Source: JACCVL01 sp038232655 (GTDB taxonomy: Bacteria > Actinomycetota > Actinomycetes > Propionibacteriales > Nocardioidaceae). Taken from it: a stretch of DNA of 62,030 bases. A program made the position numbers and the translations under genes. The notes under the pieces are model-generated. The model was not told the origin of the DNA, did no database searches, and worked only from the letters and a program-made list of their open reading frames with translations. Below are positions 8,551-16,134 of the stretch, in pieces. The stretch is from contig JBBSNM010000004.1 of NCBI GenBank assembly GCA_038232655.1, forward strand, positions 1 to 62,030. Reading direction: 5' to 3'. Numbering within the stretch: the stretch's first letter is position 1; the number at the start of each line of letters is the position of its first letter.

Positions 8551-8709
8551 AGCCGGACCAGTCTCGCACGACGGCCGGTTGCTCGGCCGCCACGGACCTG
8601 CACGGCGCGCACTCGGTTCCGTGCGCACCGCCTCGGGGCGCCAAGAGGTGCGTACGGGACCGACTGAAGTCTAGGAGGCCAGCAGGGCCCGAGAGTCCCG
8701 GCGGTGACG

Positions 8710-9669
8710 TCACGAGACGGGCACCAGCATGTCCAGCACGATCCAGGCAACCGGGGCGACGAACAGCAGCGAGTCCAGCCGGTCCATCATGCCGCCGTGG
8801 CCGGGCAGCAGCGAGCCCATGTCCTTGATGCCGAGGTCGCGCTTGATCAGCGACTCCGACAGGTCACCGATGGTGGCGGCGCAGGCGGTGAGCACGCCGA
8901 GCAGCACGCCGACCCAGGCGGGGCCACCCAGCCCGTACGACACCGTCAACCAGCCGGCGACCGAGCAGGTGGCGACCGACCCGGCGAATCCCTCCCACGA
9001 CTTCTTCGGGCTGATCGTCGGCGCCATCAGGTGCCGCCCGGCCAGCACCCCGACGGCATAGCCGCCGATGTCGGAGGCGATCGTCGTGACGACGAAGGCC
9101 ACCACCCGCCAGGCGCCGTCGGCGGGCACGGCCAGCAGCACGGCGAACGAACCCAGCAGCGGCACGTAGGCCAACGTGAACAGCCCGGCGGTCACGTCGC
9201 GGACGTACCCCTGCGCCCCGGCCGGCAGGCGCACGAGAAGCACGCCGAGCAGGGTCACTCCGAAGGCGACCACCACCAGCTCAGCGCCACCGGCCCAGGC
9301 GCCGACCAGCATGGCCACGCCACCCAGCCCCACCGGGATCATCGGCACCTTCGTGCCGCCGGTGGCCAGGGCGCCGCTGAGCTCGCGGATGCCGATCAGG
9401 GCGAACGCCACCACCACTGCCAGGAAGGCGTCGCGCACGATGAACAACGACGCCAGCACGAGCCCACCGAGCCCGACGCCGACCGCGATGGCGGCCGGCA
9501 GGTCTCGCCCGGCCCGACTGGGTCGCACCGCAGGGTCGGCCGGCGAACCCGGCGCGGGGCCACCCGGGCCGGGGGCGGGAACGAACTCGGCGTGCGCCGG
9601 GTCGCGGGCCGGATGGTCCGCCGGCTCGTCGCCGGATCCGGTCGCACCTCGAGGATCTGAGCCGTTCAC
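8710..9669 (-). CDS. cdsA: Phosphatidate cytidylyltransferase CdsA
   Basis: Integral membrane enzyme making CDP-diacylglycerol from phosphatidate and CTP, the branch point of phospholipid synthesis. The first 55 residues are proline/alanine-rich and probably cytoplasmic. They are followed by about eight hydrophobic segments. The CDS signature SLIKRDLGIKDMGSLLPGHG with the following GMMDRLDS is complete near the C-terminus. The GTG start at 9669 overlaps the frr stop in a GTGA arrangement, so the two are translationally coupled. A TGACGTCA palindrome (8705-8712) overlaps the stop codon. Confidence 0.95.
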   Translation of the reverse strand: MNGSDPRGATGSGDEPADHPARDPAHAEFVPAPGPGGPAPGSPADPAVRPSRAGRDLPAAIAVGVGLGGLVLASLFIVRDAFLAVVVAFALIGIRELSGALATGGTKVPMIPVGLGGVAMLVGAWAGGAELVVVAFGVTLLGVLLVRLPAGAQGYVRDVTAGLFTLAYVPLLGSFAVLLAVPADGAWRVVAFVVTTIASDIGGYAVGVLAGRHLMAPTISPKKSWEGFAGSVATCSVAGWLTVSYGLGGPAWVGVLLGVLTACAATIGDLSESLIKRDLGIKDMGSLLPGHGGMMDRLDSLLFVAPVAWIVLDMLVPVS

Positions 9670-10223
9670 ACCTCGAGCAGCTCGGCTTCCTTGTGCTGCA
9701 GCAGCTCGTCGATCGCGTCGGTGTGCTTCTTGGTGAGCCCGTCCAGCCGCTTCTCGGCGCCAGTGACGTCGTCCTGGCCGACGTCGCCGTCCTTCTCCGC
9801 GCGGTCGAGCGCCTGCTTGGCCGACCGGCGGATGTTGCGCACGGCCACCCGCCCGTCCTCGGCCTTGGCACGGGCGAGTTTGATGTACTCCTTGCGGCGG
9901 TCCTCGGTCAGCTCGGGCAGCACGATGCGCAGCACCTTGCCGTCGTCGGTCGGGTTCACCCCGAGGTCGGAGTCGCGGATGGCCCGTTCGATGGCGGGTT
10001 TGGCGCCCATGTCGTACGGCGAGATGACCACCACCCGGGCCTCGGGGATCTGGAAGCCCGCCAGCTGTTGGATCGGTGTCGGGGTGCCGTAGTAGTCGGC
10101 GGTGATCTTGGCGAACATCTGGGGATGCGCACGGCCGGTGCGAATCGCCGCGAAATCCTCCTTGGCCACCTCGACGGCCTTGTCCATCTTGCCGCGCGCC
10201 TCGCGCAGGGTCTGGTCGATCAC
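9666..10223 (-). CDS. frr: Ribosome recycling factor
   Basis: Splits post-termination ribosomes together with EF-G. The 185-residue length is standard. Family segments VAKEDFAAIRTGRAHPQMF, YYGTPTPIQQLA and AIRDSDLGVNPTDDGKVLRI are intact. The start is taken as GTG at 10223 (VIDQTLREARGKM), which matches the family N-terminus and is preceded by a GAGGCGAGGA purine-rich stretch; the upstream open frame is not conserved. It follows pyrH at 55 bp in the usual pyrH-frr-cdsA order. Confidence 0.95.
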   Translation of the reverse strand: MIDQTLREARGKMDKAVEVAKEDFAAIRTGRAHPQMFAKITADYYGTPTPIQQLAGFQIPEARVVVISPYDMGAKPAIERAIRDSDLGVNPTDDGKVLRIVLPELTEDRRKEYIKLARAKAEDGRVAVRNIRRSAKQALDRAEKDGDVGQDDVTGAEKRLDGLTKKHTDAIDELLQHKEAELLEV

Positions 10224-10278
10224 GTCGGTCCTCGCCTCAATGTCAACGGGTGGGTGGGCTGACTGGGGGTGGCGGGCC

Positions 10279-11019
10279 TCAACCGGCAGACACCACCGTG
10301 CCGATCTTCTCACCCCGTACGGCACGGGCGATGTTGCCGTCGGCCAGGCCGAACACCACGATCGGCAGGTGGTTCTCGCGGCACAGCGCGAACGCTGCGG
10401 CGTCGGCCACCTGGAGTCCGCGCCCGAGCACCTCGTCGTAGGCGACGGTGTCGAACCGCACCGCGGTCGGGTCGAGCCGCGGATCGGCGTTGTAGACCCC
10501 GTCGACACCGCTCTTGGCCAGCAGCAGCGCGTCGCACCCGATCTCGAGCGCACGCTGGGCGGCGACGGTGTCGGTGGAGAAGTACGGCATGCCGGCACCT
10601 GCGCCGAAGATGACGACGCGCCCCTTCTCCAGGTGCCGCGCGGCGCGCCGCGGGATGTACGGCTCGGCGACCTGGCCCATGGTGATGGCGGTCTGCACCC
10701 GGGTCTCGACACCCTGCTTGTCGACGAAGTCCTGCAACGCCAGGCAGTTCATGACGGTCCCGAGCATGCCCATGTAGTCGGCCCGGGCGCGGTCCATGCC
10801 ATGGGTGGACAGCTCGGCACCGCGGAAGAAGTTGCCGCCCCCGACGACCACGGCCAGCTGGACCCCGGAGCGCACCACGTCGGCGACCTGGCGGGCGACC
10901 GAGCTGACCACGTCGGGGTCGACGCCGATGAGGCCACCGCCGAAGACCTCGCCCGACAACTTCAGCAGCACCCGCCGGTAGACCGTCGGCTCCGACTGCT
11001 CCCGCTGGCTGCGCACCAC
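10279..11019 (-). CDS. pyrH: UMP kinase
   Basis: Hexameric amino-acid-kinase-fold enzyme phosphorylating UMP to UDP, at 246 residues. The N-terminal phosphate-binding segment is RVLLKLSGEVFGG; VVVGGGNFFRG and the nucleotide-binding region LLLAKSGVDGVYNADPR follow. The C-terminal NIARAVRGEKIGTVV closes the protein. Two consecutive GTG codons (11019 and 11016) are possible starts. It lies 41 bp downstream of tsf. Confidence 0.95.
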   Translation of the reverse strand: MVRSQREQSEPTVYRRVLLKLSGEVFGGGLIGVDPDVVSSVARQVADVVRSGVQLAVVVGGGNFFRGAELSTHGMDRARADYMGMLGTVMNCLALQDFVDKQGVETRVQTAITMGQVAEPYIPRRAARHLEKGRVVIFGAGAGMPYFSTDTVAAQRALEIGCDALLLAKSGVDGVYNADPRLDPTAVRFDTVAYDEVLGRGLQVADAAAFALCRENHLPIVVFGLADGNIARAVRGEKIGTVVSAG

Positions 11020-11060
11020 TATTGCCCTCCGTGTCGTGGCCCCGGGCCGACGCTACCGGA

Positions 11061-11882
11061 TCAGCTCTGGCCGACCTCGAACCGCGCGAACCGGGTCACT
11101 CGCACGCCCGCCGCGTCCAGGACGGCCTGCACGGTCGACTTGGGCTCCTTGACCGAGGGCTGCTCCACCAGCGCGACGTCCTTGAAGAACCCGTTCACGC
11201 GACCCTCGACGATCCGGGGCAGCGCCTGCTCCGGCTTGCCCTCCTCGCGCGCCGTGGCCTCGGCGATCTCGCGCTCCTTGGCCACCACGTCGGCCGGCAC
11301 GTCCTCGCGGGAGACGTACTGCGGGCGCATGGCGCAGACCTGCATGGCAACGGCTCTGGCCGTCTCGCTGTCGCTGCCGTCGTACTCGAGCAGGACACCG
11401 ACGGCCGGCGGCAGGTCGCTGGCACGGCGGTGCATGTACGTCGCGACCTGCCCGTCGAACGCGGCGACGCGACCGATCTGGAGCTTCTCGCCGATCACCG
11501 CGGCCAGCTCGCCGACCGCCTGCTCGACGGTGCGACCGTCGCCGAGGTCGGCGGCGACGAATGCGTCCCGGTCGACCGGACGGATGCGGTCAGCGGCCTC
11601 GGCGAGCGTGTGAGCAAGCTGCTGGAACTGCTCGGACTTGGCCACGAAGTCGGTCTCGCTGTTGAGCTCGACGATGGCGTGCCCGCTGGCTACGACCAGG
11701 CCGGCGGTGGCGCTGCGCTCGGCGCCCCGCTTGACCGCCTTGCCCTCTCCCTTGATGCGCAGCACCTCGACCGCACGGTCCACGTCCCCGTCGGTCTCCA
11801 CCAGGGCGTTCTTGGAGTCCATCATCCCCGCGCCGGTCAGGTCGCGGAGCTTCTTCACGTCGGCGGCGCTGATGTTCGCCAT
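11061..11882 (-). CDS. tsf: Translation elongation factor Ts
   Basis: Guanine-nucleotide exchange factor for EF-Tu. The N-terminal UBA-like domain reads ISAADVKKLRDLTGAGMMDSK, and the core carries VELNSETDFVAKSEQF, the EF-Tu contact region. The 273-residue length is normal for actinomycetes. It lies downstream of rpsB across a 123-bp spacer with two strong hairpins that may set its expression relative to rpsB. Confidence 0.96.
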   Translation of the reverse strand: MANISAADVKKLRDLTGAGMMDSKNALVETDGDVDRAVEVLRIKGEGKAVKRGAERSATAGLVVASGHAIVELNSETDFVAKSEQFQQLAHTLAEAADRIRPVDRDAFVAADLGDGRTVEQAVGELAAVIGEKLQIGRVAAFDGQVATYMHRRASDLPPAVGVLLEYDGSDSETARAVAMQVCAMRPQYVSREDVPADVVAKEREIAEATAREEGKPEQALPRIVEGRVNGFFKDVALVEQPSVKEPKSTVQAVLDAAGVRVTRFARFEVGQS

Positions 11883-11945
11883 GTTGTGCCTTTCTGCTGG
11901 CCGTGCTGCGGGCTGCGGGTAACGGGTGGGTGGCCTGCGGTCAGG

Positions 11946-12000
11946 TCCGGCGAGGCGCCGGACGTATGTCGTGGCACACCCCGCCGGGGGGCGCCACGAC
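11946..12000 (-). terminator. Two hairpins in the rpsB-tsf spacer
   Basis: TCCGGCG/CGCCGGA (11946-11952 and 11956-11962) forms a 7-bp stem with a 3-nt loop. GTCGTGGC/GCCACGAC (11968-11975 and 11993-12000) forms an 8-bp stem whose loop holds a further CCCCGCCGGGG. Both lie in the transcript between rpsB and tsf. Attenuation or RNA processing is plausible; no U-run is present, so efficient intrinsic termination is doubtful. Confidence 0.6.
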
Positions 12001-12005
12001 GCGAG

Positions 12006-13139
12006 TCAGACCGTGCTGGTCTTGTCGGCCTCGCTGGTGGCGGACTCGACCGCCGCGTCGGAGTCGACAGCAGCCTCGACCTCGGCCGCCGGATCCGCGG
12101 CCTCCTCGGCCTCGTCGGCCGCCCCCAGCGCGGCTGTCTCGGACCCTGCGGTGGGGTCGCCGGTCACGTCGGCGACGGTCGCGCCCAGGGCCTCGCCGGC
12201 CACGGCCTCGGCCTGCGCGGACGCGGCCGGACGGTCACCGGGCGCGTCGGCCGTGCTGGCTGGTGGGCTGTCGGCGGTGCCGTTGACTGCCGTGGCGGCG
12301 GGCACCGGCTCAACCTCGGCGGGCGTACCGGACATGGCCGCCTCCGCGGCCGTACCGGCCGCGCCGCCGAGCAGCTCGCGCTCCCATTCGGCCATCGGCT
12401 CGTCGGCGCCGACCTCGGTGCCCGAGGGCTCCTCACCGGTGCGAACCCCCGAGCGGGCCAGCAGACCCTCGGCGACGGCGTCGGCGATCACCCTGGTCAG
12501 CAACGTGACCGACCGGATGGCGTCGTCGTTGCCCGGGATCGGGTAGTCGACGTCGTCGGGGTCGCAGTTGGTGTCCAGCACGGCCACCACCGGGATGCCG
12601 AGCTTCTTGGCCTCGTCGATGGCCAGGTGCTCCTTGTTGGTGTCGATGACCCACACCGCTGCCGGGACCCGGCCCATGTCGCGGATGCCGCCGAGACTGC
12701 GCTCGAGCTTGGCCATCTCCCGGCGCATGCCGAGCAGCTCCTTCTTGGTCCGGTCGGAGCTGGCGACGTCGTCGAAGTCGACCTCCTCCAGCTCCTTGAG
12801 ACGCTGCAGCCGCTTGTTGACCGTCTGGAAGTTGGTGAGCATGCCGCCCAGCCAGCGCTGGTTCACGTACGGCATCCCGACGCGCGTGGACTGCTCGGCG
12901 ATCGCGGCCTGCGCCTGCTTCTTGGTGCCGACGAACAGGATCTGGCCACCGCGCGCGACCGTGGCCTTGACGAACTCGAAGCTGCGGTCGATGTAGGACA
13001 GCGACTGCTGCAGGTCGATGATGTAGATGCCGTTGCGCTCGGTGAAGATGAAGCGCTTCATCTTGGGGTTCCAGCGCCGAGTCTGGTGCCCGAAGTGGAC
13101 ACCGCTCTCGAGCAGCTGCCGCATGGTGACGACGGCCAT
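12006..13139 (-). CDS. rpsB: 30S ribosomal protein S2 with long acidic C-terminal tail
   Basis: Small-subunit ribosomal protein. The S2 core (about residues 1-235) is typical: VTMRQLLESGVHFGHQTRRW, FVGTKKQAQAAI, RWLGGMLTNF and the VAVLDTNCDPDDVDYPIPGN motif. About 140 further residues follow, rich in Ala, Glu, Asp, Thr and Pro and without evident domain; most S2 proteins end near 230-270 residues. An AAAAGGAG Shine-Dalgarno sequence lies before the ATG. The upstream 13140-13441 region holds a possible TAGGAT -10 element at 13336-13341 on this strand, but no convincing -35. Confidence 0.96.
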   Translation of the reverse strand: MAVVTMRQLLESGVHFGHQTRRWNPKMKRFIFTERNGIYIIDLQQSLSYIDRSFEFVKATVARGGQILFVGTKKQAQAAIAEQSTRVGMPYVNQRWLGGMLTNFQTVNKRLQRLKELEEVDFDDVASSDRTKKELLGMRREMAKLERSLGGIRDMGRVPAAVWVIDTNKEHLAIDEAKKLGIPVVAVLDTNCDPDDVDYPIPGNDDAIRSVTLLTRVIADAVAEGLLARSGVRTGEEPSGTEVGADEPMAEWERELLGGAAGTAAEAAMSGTPAEVEPVPAATAVNGTADSPPASTADAPGDRPAASAQAEAVAGEALGATVADVTGDPTAGSETAALGAADEAEEAADPAAEVEAAVDSDAAVESATSEADKTSTV

Positions 13140-13441
13140 GGCCGTGCTCCTTTTCCAAGACGCACTGCCGCCGGGGCAGGCGTCAATCCCGGTTGTCGCG
13201 CCGGCGGGTGCCGACGCCCTGACGCCCTCGATGCGTTCCCTGCCTCCGAAGACTCCGGGGACCGGTGGGACCTACCCCGTCGCGGACGGGTTGGGGGCGT
13301 GCGAAGTCGACTCGCTGTGACGAGTCGCTGGCCGCATCCTACGGGAGCCCTCGGTCCACAGCCCAATCGGCTGCCACCCCGCGTGCACAGCCGCCGCTGC
13401 GAGCCCGACCACCTCGGCCCGCACCGACCCACAGTGTGGTC

Positions 13442-14161
13442 ATGAACGCTTTCAACCGCCGCCGGTGCCTCCTCGTCGTACTCGCCGTGGGTCTGCTGGT
13501 GACGGTGGGCGCTCCGAGCGCCGTGGCGGGTCGCCCTGCACCGTGGGTCTGGCCGCTGCAACCTCGGCCGGCAGTCGTGCGTGCCTTCGAGGCACCGCTC
13601 GGCCCATACGGTCCGGGCCACCGGGGGGCGGACCTGGCCGGCTCGGTCGGTCAGCCCGTGCTCGCCGTCGACGACGGGCGGGTCAGCTTCGCCGGCACGG
13701 TGGCGGGCCGCGGCGTCGTCGTGATCGACCATGGCCGGCTACGCACGACGTACGAGCCGGTGCTGGTGGCGGTGTCCGAGGGTGACCGGGTGGCAGCCGC
13801 TCAGGCCCTCGGGACGCTCACCCTGGCGGGCGGACACTGCCTGCCCGCGGCGTGCCTGCACCTCGGCGCCCGCGCCGGCGACGTCTACGTGGACCCGCTG
13901 CAGTACCTCGGCACCGGCCGGGTACGGCTGCTGCCGCTCGACGGGCAGCCGGCTACCGCCGGGGCCTGGCCGCCGACGGTCGGGCCGCCAGGGCTCAGGT
14001 CAGGCGCGGGGGTGGGCCTGCTGGTAGGCGGCCCGCAGCCGATCGGCGGTGACGTGGGTGTAGATCTGCGTCGTCGCGAGCGACTCGTGGCCGAGCAGTT
14101 CCTGTACCGAGCGCAGGTCCGCCCCGCCTTCGAGCAGGTGCGTGGCGGCACTGTGCCGTAG
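13442..14161 (+). CDS. M23-family peptidoglycan metallopeptidase, exported
   Basis: Predicted secreted LytM-type endopeptidase. The ATG at 13442 gives a signal peptide (CLLVVLAVGLLVTVGAPSAV, then A-G). The M23 core reads GPYGPGHRGADLAGSVGQPV (zinc ligands expected at H and D of HRGAD) and later CLHLGARAGDVYVDPLQYL. The HxH motif reads C-L-H, so the first histidine is replaced; I recall similar CLHWG forms in actinobacterial homologues. The domain ends near residue 165, but the frame runs on 162 bp antisense into xerC to a TAG at 14159-14161, so the tail is probably not functional sequence. It is divergent from rpsB. Confidence 0.78.
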   Translation: MNAFNRRRCLLVVLAVGLLVTVGAPSAVAGRPAPWVWPLQPRPAVVRAFEAPLGPYGPGHRGADLAGSVGQPVLAVDDGRVSFAGTVAGRGVVVIDHGRLRTTYEPVLVAVSEGDRVAAAQALGTLTLAGGHCLPAACLHLGARAGDVYVDPLQYLGTGRVRLLPLDGQPATAGAWPPTVGPPGLRSGAGVGLLVGGPQPIGGDVGVDLRRRERLVAEQFLYRAQVRPAFEQVRGGTVP

Positions 14162-14941
14162 CCCGTGCGGGCCAAGGTCGGGTGCCTCGTCGACGGCGCC
14201 GACCCGCTGGTGCACGGTGCGACGAACCGTCCGCGGGTCGATCCGGCCGCCGCGTGCGCCGAGGAACAGGGCAGCACCACTGGCGGCCCGGAGCAGCTGC
14301 GGCCTGCCGGCGGTGAGCCAGTGGTGCAACGCGCCGGCGGCCGGCCGGCCGTAAGGGACCGACCGCTCCTTGCTGCCCTTGCCGAGCACGCGGACCAGCG
14401 CGCGCTCGTCGTCGACGTCGTCCACGTCGAGCCCGACCAGCTCACCCACCCGGATGCCGGTGGCGTAGAGCAGCTCGAGGACGGCGACGTCTCGCAGACC
14501 GGTGGCCCCCTGGTCACTCGCCGCGGCTGTTGCCACGTCGAGGACGCGGCGCATCTGGTCCACGCGCAGCGCCGACGGCAGCGTCCGGTGCCGTCGGGGT
14601 GTTGCCAGCAGCCCGCCGGCGTCGCTGGCGGCCCGGCCGGTCCGCCGCAGCCACCCGGTGAACACCCGCACCGACGTGGCGCGGCGAGCAACGGTGGCCC
14701 GCGCCTGGCCTCGGGTCTGCTGCTGGGCCAGCCAGCCGCGCAGGGTTCGCAGGTCGAGGTCGCCGGGGCGGTCCAGCCCGATGCGCCGGGCGTGCTCGGC
14801 CAGATCGACCAGGTCGCTGACGTAGGCGCGCACGGTGTGCACTGACAGGCCGCGCTCGAGGCGCAGGTGCTCGGCATAGGCGTCCAGGACGCTGTCCCAC
14901 CCGCCGACCTCGGCCGCAGCCGGCATCTCGGCAGATCCCAT
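14000..14941 (-). CDS. xerC: Tyrosine recombinase XerC
   Basis: Site-specific recombinase of 313 residues that resolves chromosome dimers at dif. It has the N-terminal SAM-like core-binding domain (YAEHLRLERGLSVHTVRAY) and a complete catalytic set: R164 in TGIRVGEL, K188 in GKGSKER, H259 and R262 in HGLRHSAATHLLEGG, H285 in LLGHES and Y294 in TQIYTH. The ATG at 14941 overlaps the dprA stop as TGATG, which supports this start over one at 15004. Standing next to dprA and comM fits the actinobacterial order. A role as XerC rather than another tyrosine recombinase is inferred from that order. Confidence 0.92.
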   Translation of the reverse strand: MGSAEMPAAAEVGGWDSVLDAYAEHLRLERGLSVHTVRAYVSDLVDLAEHARRIGLDRPGDLDLRTLRGWLAQQQTRGQARATVARRATSVRVFTGWLRRTGRAASDAGGLLATPRRHRTLPSALRVDQMRRVLDVATAAASDQGATGLRDVAVLELLYATGIRVGELVGLDVDDVDDERALVRVLGKGSKERSVPYGRPAAGALHHWLTAGRPQLLRAASGAALFLGARGGRIDPRTVRRTVHQRVGAVDEAPDLGPHGLRHSAATHLLEGGADLRSVQELLGHESLATTQIYTHVTADRLRAAYQQAHPRA

Positions 14942-16134
14942 CACAGCAGCGTGCGACCACCTCCCCCCGCGGGCAAGGGGGCGCGCCGCCGCAGCACCCG
15001 CCACCGTCCGTCGTCACTGCTGGCGAGCCCCTGCTGGGCGAGGCTGGAGAGCACCCGGCGGACGTCTTCCGGCTCGCGACAGCAGCGCCGGGCGAGGTCG
15101 TCGACCGCGATCGCCTCGGCTGCCGCGGCCGGCAGCGCCTCCAGCACGGCCAGCAACACCGGGTCGAGGCCGTCGGTGGCGCGTGTCTCACCCTGTCCCC
15201 AGCTCGGCGAACCCTCGACCGGCTCGGACCCGATGGCAGCGATCGCCTCGCGCACCTCCGCCGCACAGGTCACGAGGTCGGCCCGCCGCTCGCGGATGGC
15301 CAGGTGCACCCCGGTCGACGATCCGCTCGTCACCGGGCCGGGCACGCCCAGGCCCACCCGGCCGAGCCGGCCGGCCCAGCTCAAGGTGTTGAGCGAGCCA
15401 CTGCGCCAGGAGGCCTCCACCACGACCACCGCTTGGGTCAGCGCCGCGATCAGCCGGTTGCGGGCCAGGAAGCGCACCTTGGTCGGATGCGCAGCGGGCG
15501 GGGCCTCGCTCACGACCAGCCCCTGCTGCGCGACCCGCTGCAGCAGACCGTCGTGTCCGCGGGGATAGACCACGTCGGCGCCGCAGGCCAGCACCGCGAC
15601 GGTGCGACCACCGACGGCCAGCGCGCCTCGGTGCGCCGCGGCGTCGATGCCGTACGCGGCGCCACTGACCACGGTGACTGCGGCGTCGGCAAGACCGGCG
15701 GCGATGTCACCGGCGACGCCGTCGCCGTAGGCCGTCGACGACCGGGCGCCCACGACGGCGACCGCCGGGGTGACCAGGTCGGTGAGCTGGTGCCCGCCGC
15801 ACACCCACAACGCGTACGGGGGGCCACCCCGTCGGTGCATTGCACCGGCGTGGGCCAGGTCGTCGAGCGCTGCCGGCCACTCACCATCGCCGGGGCACAC
15901 CAGCCGCAAGCCGCTCGACTCCGCCCGGGCGAGGACGGCCCGCGCGGTGTCGGCGGGCGAGTCGTCGCCCGCACCGTGGACGCCGGGCACGGGCCGGCCG
16001 GCGGCGATCGCCCGCATGGTCTCGCCCGGCCCCACCTTGTCCAGCAGCGAGCACACCGATGGCAGTCCCGGCTCGACGCAGGCGGTGAGCCAGGCCCGCG
16101 CGAGCCGGCTCGGGGAGGCGCCCTGGGGGCTCAC
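14941..16134 (-). CDS. dprA: DNA-processing protein DprA
   Basis: Single-stranded-DNA-binding RecA loader used in natural transformation and related DNA handling, 397 residues. The Rossmann-like core has VAVVGARSSTAYGDGVAGDI, SGAAYGIDAAAHRGAL and VLACGADVVYPRGHDGLL. A C-terminal winged-helix domain (DDLARRCCREPEDVRRVLSS) is present. It overlaps comM upstream (GTGA) and xerC downstream (TGATG). Competence itself is not shown by these genes; dprA and comM are widespread in non-transformable actinomycetes. Confidence 0.94.
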   Translation of the reverse strand: MSPQGASPSRLARAWLTACVEPGLPSVCSLLDKVGPGETMRAIAAGRPVPGVHGAGDDSPADTARAVLARAESSGLRLVCPGDGEWPAALDDLAHAGAMHRRGGPPYALWVCGGHQLTDLVTPAVAVVGARSSTAYGDGVAGDIAAGLADAAVTVVSGAAYGIDAAAHRGALAVGGRTVAVLACGADVVYPRGHDGLLQRVAQQGLVVSEAPPAAHPTKVRFLARNRLIAALTQAVVVVEASWRSGSLNTLSWAGRLGRVGLGVPGPVTSGSSTGVHLAIRERRADLVTCAAEVREAIAAIGSEPVEGSPSWGQGETRATDGLDPVLLAVLEALPAAAAEAIAVDDLARRCCREPEDVRRVLSSLAQQGLASSDDGRWRVLRRRAPLPAGGGGRTLL

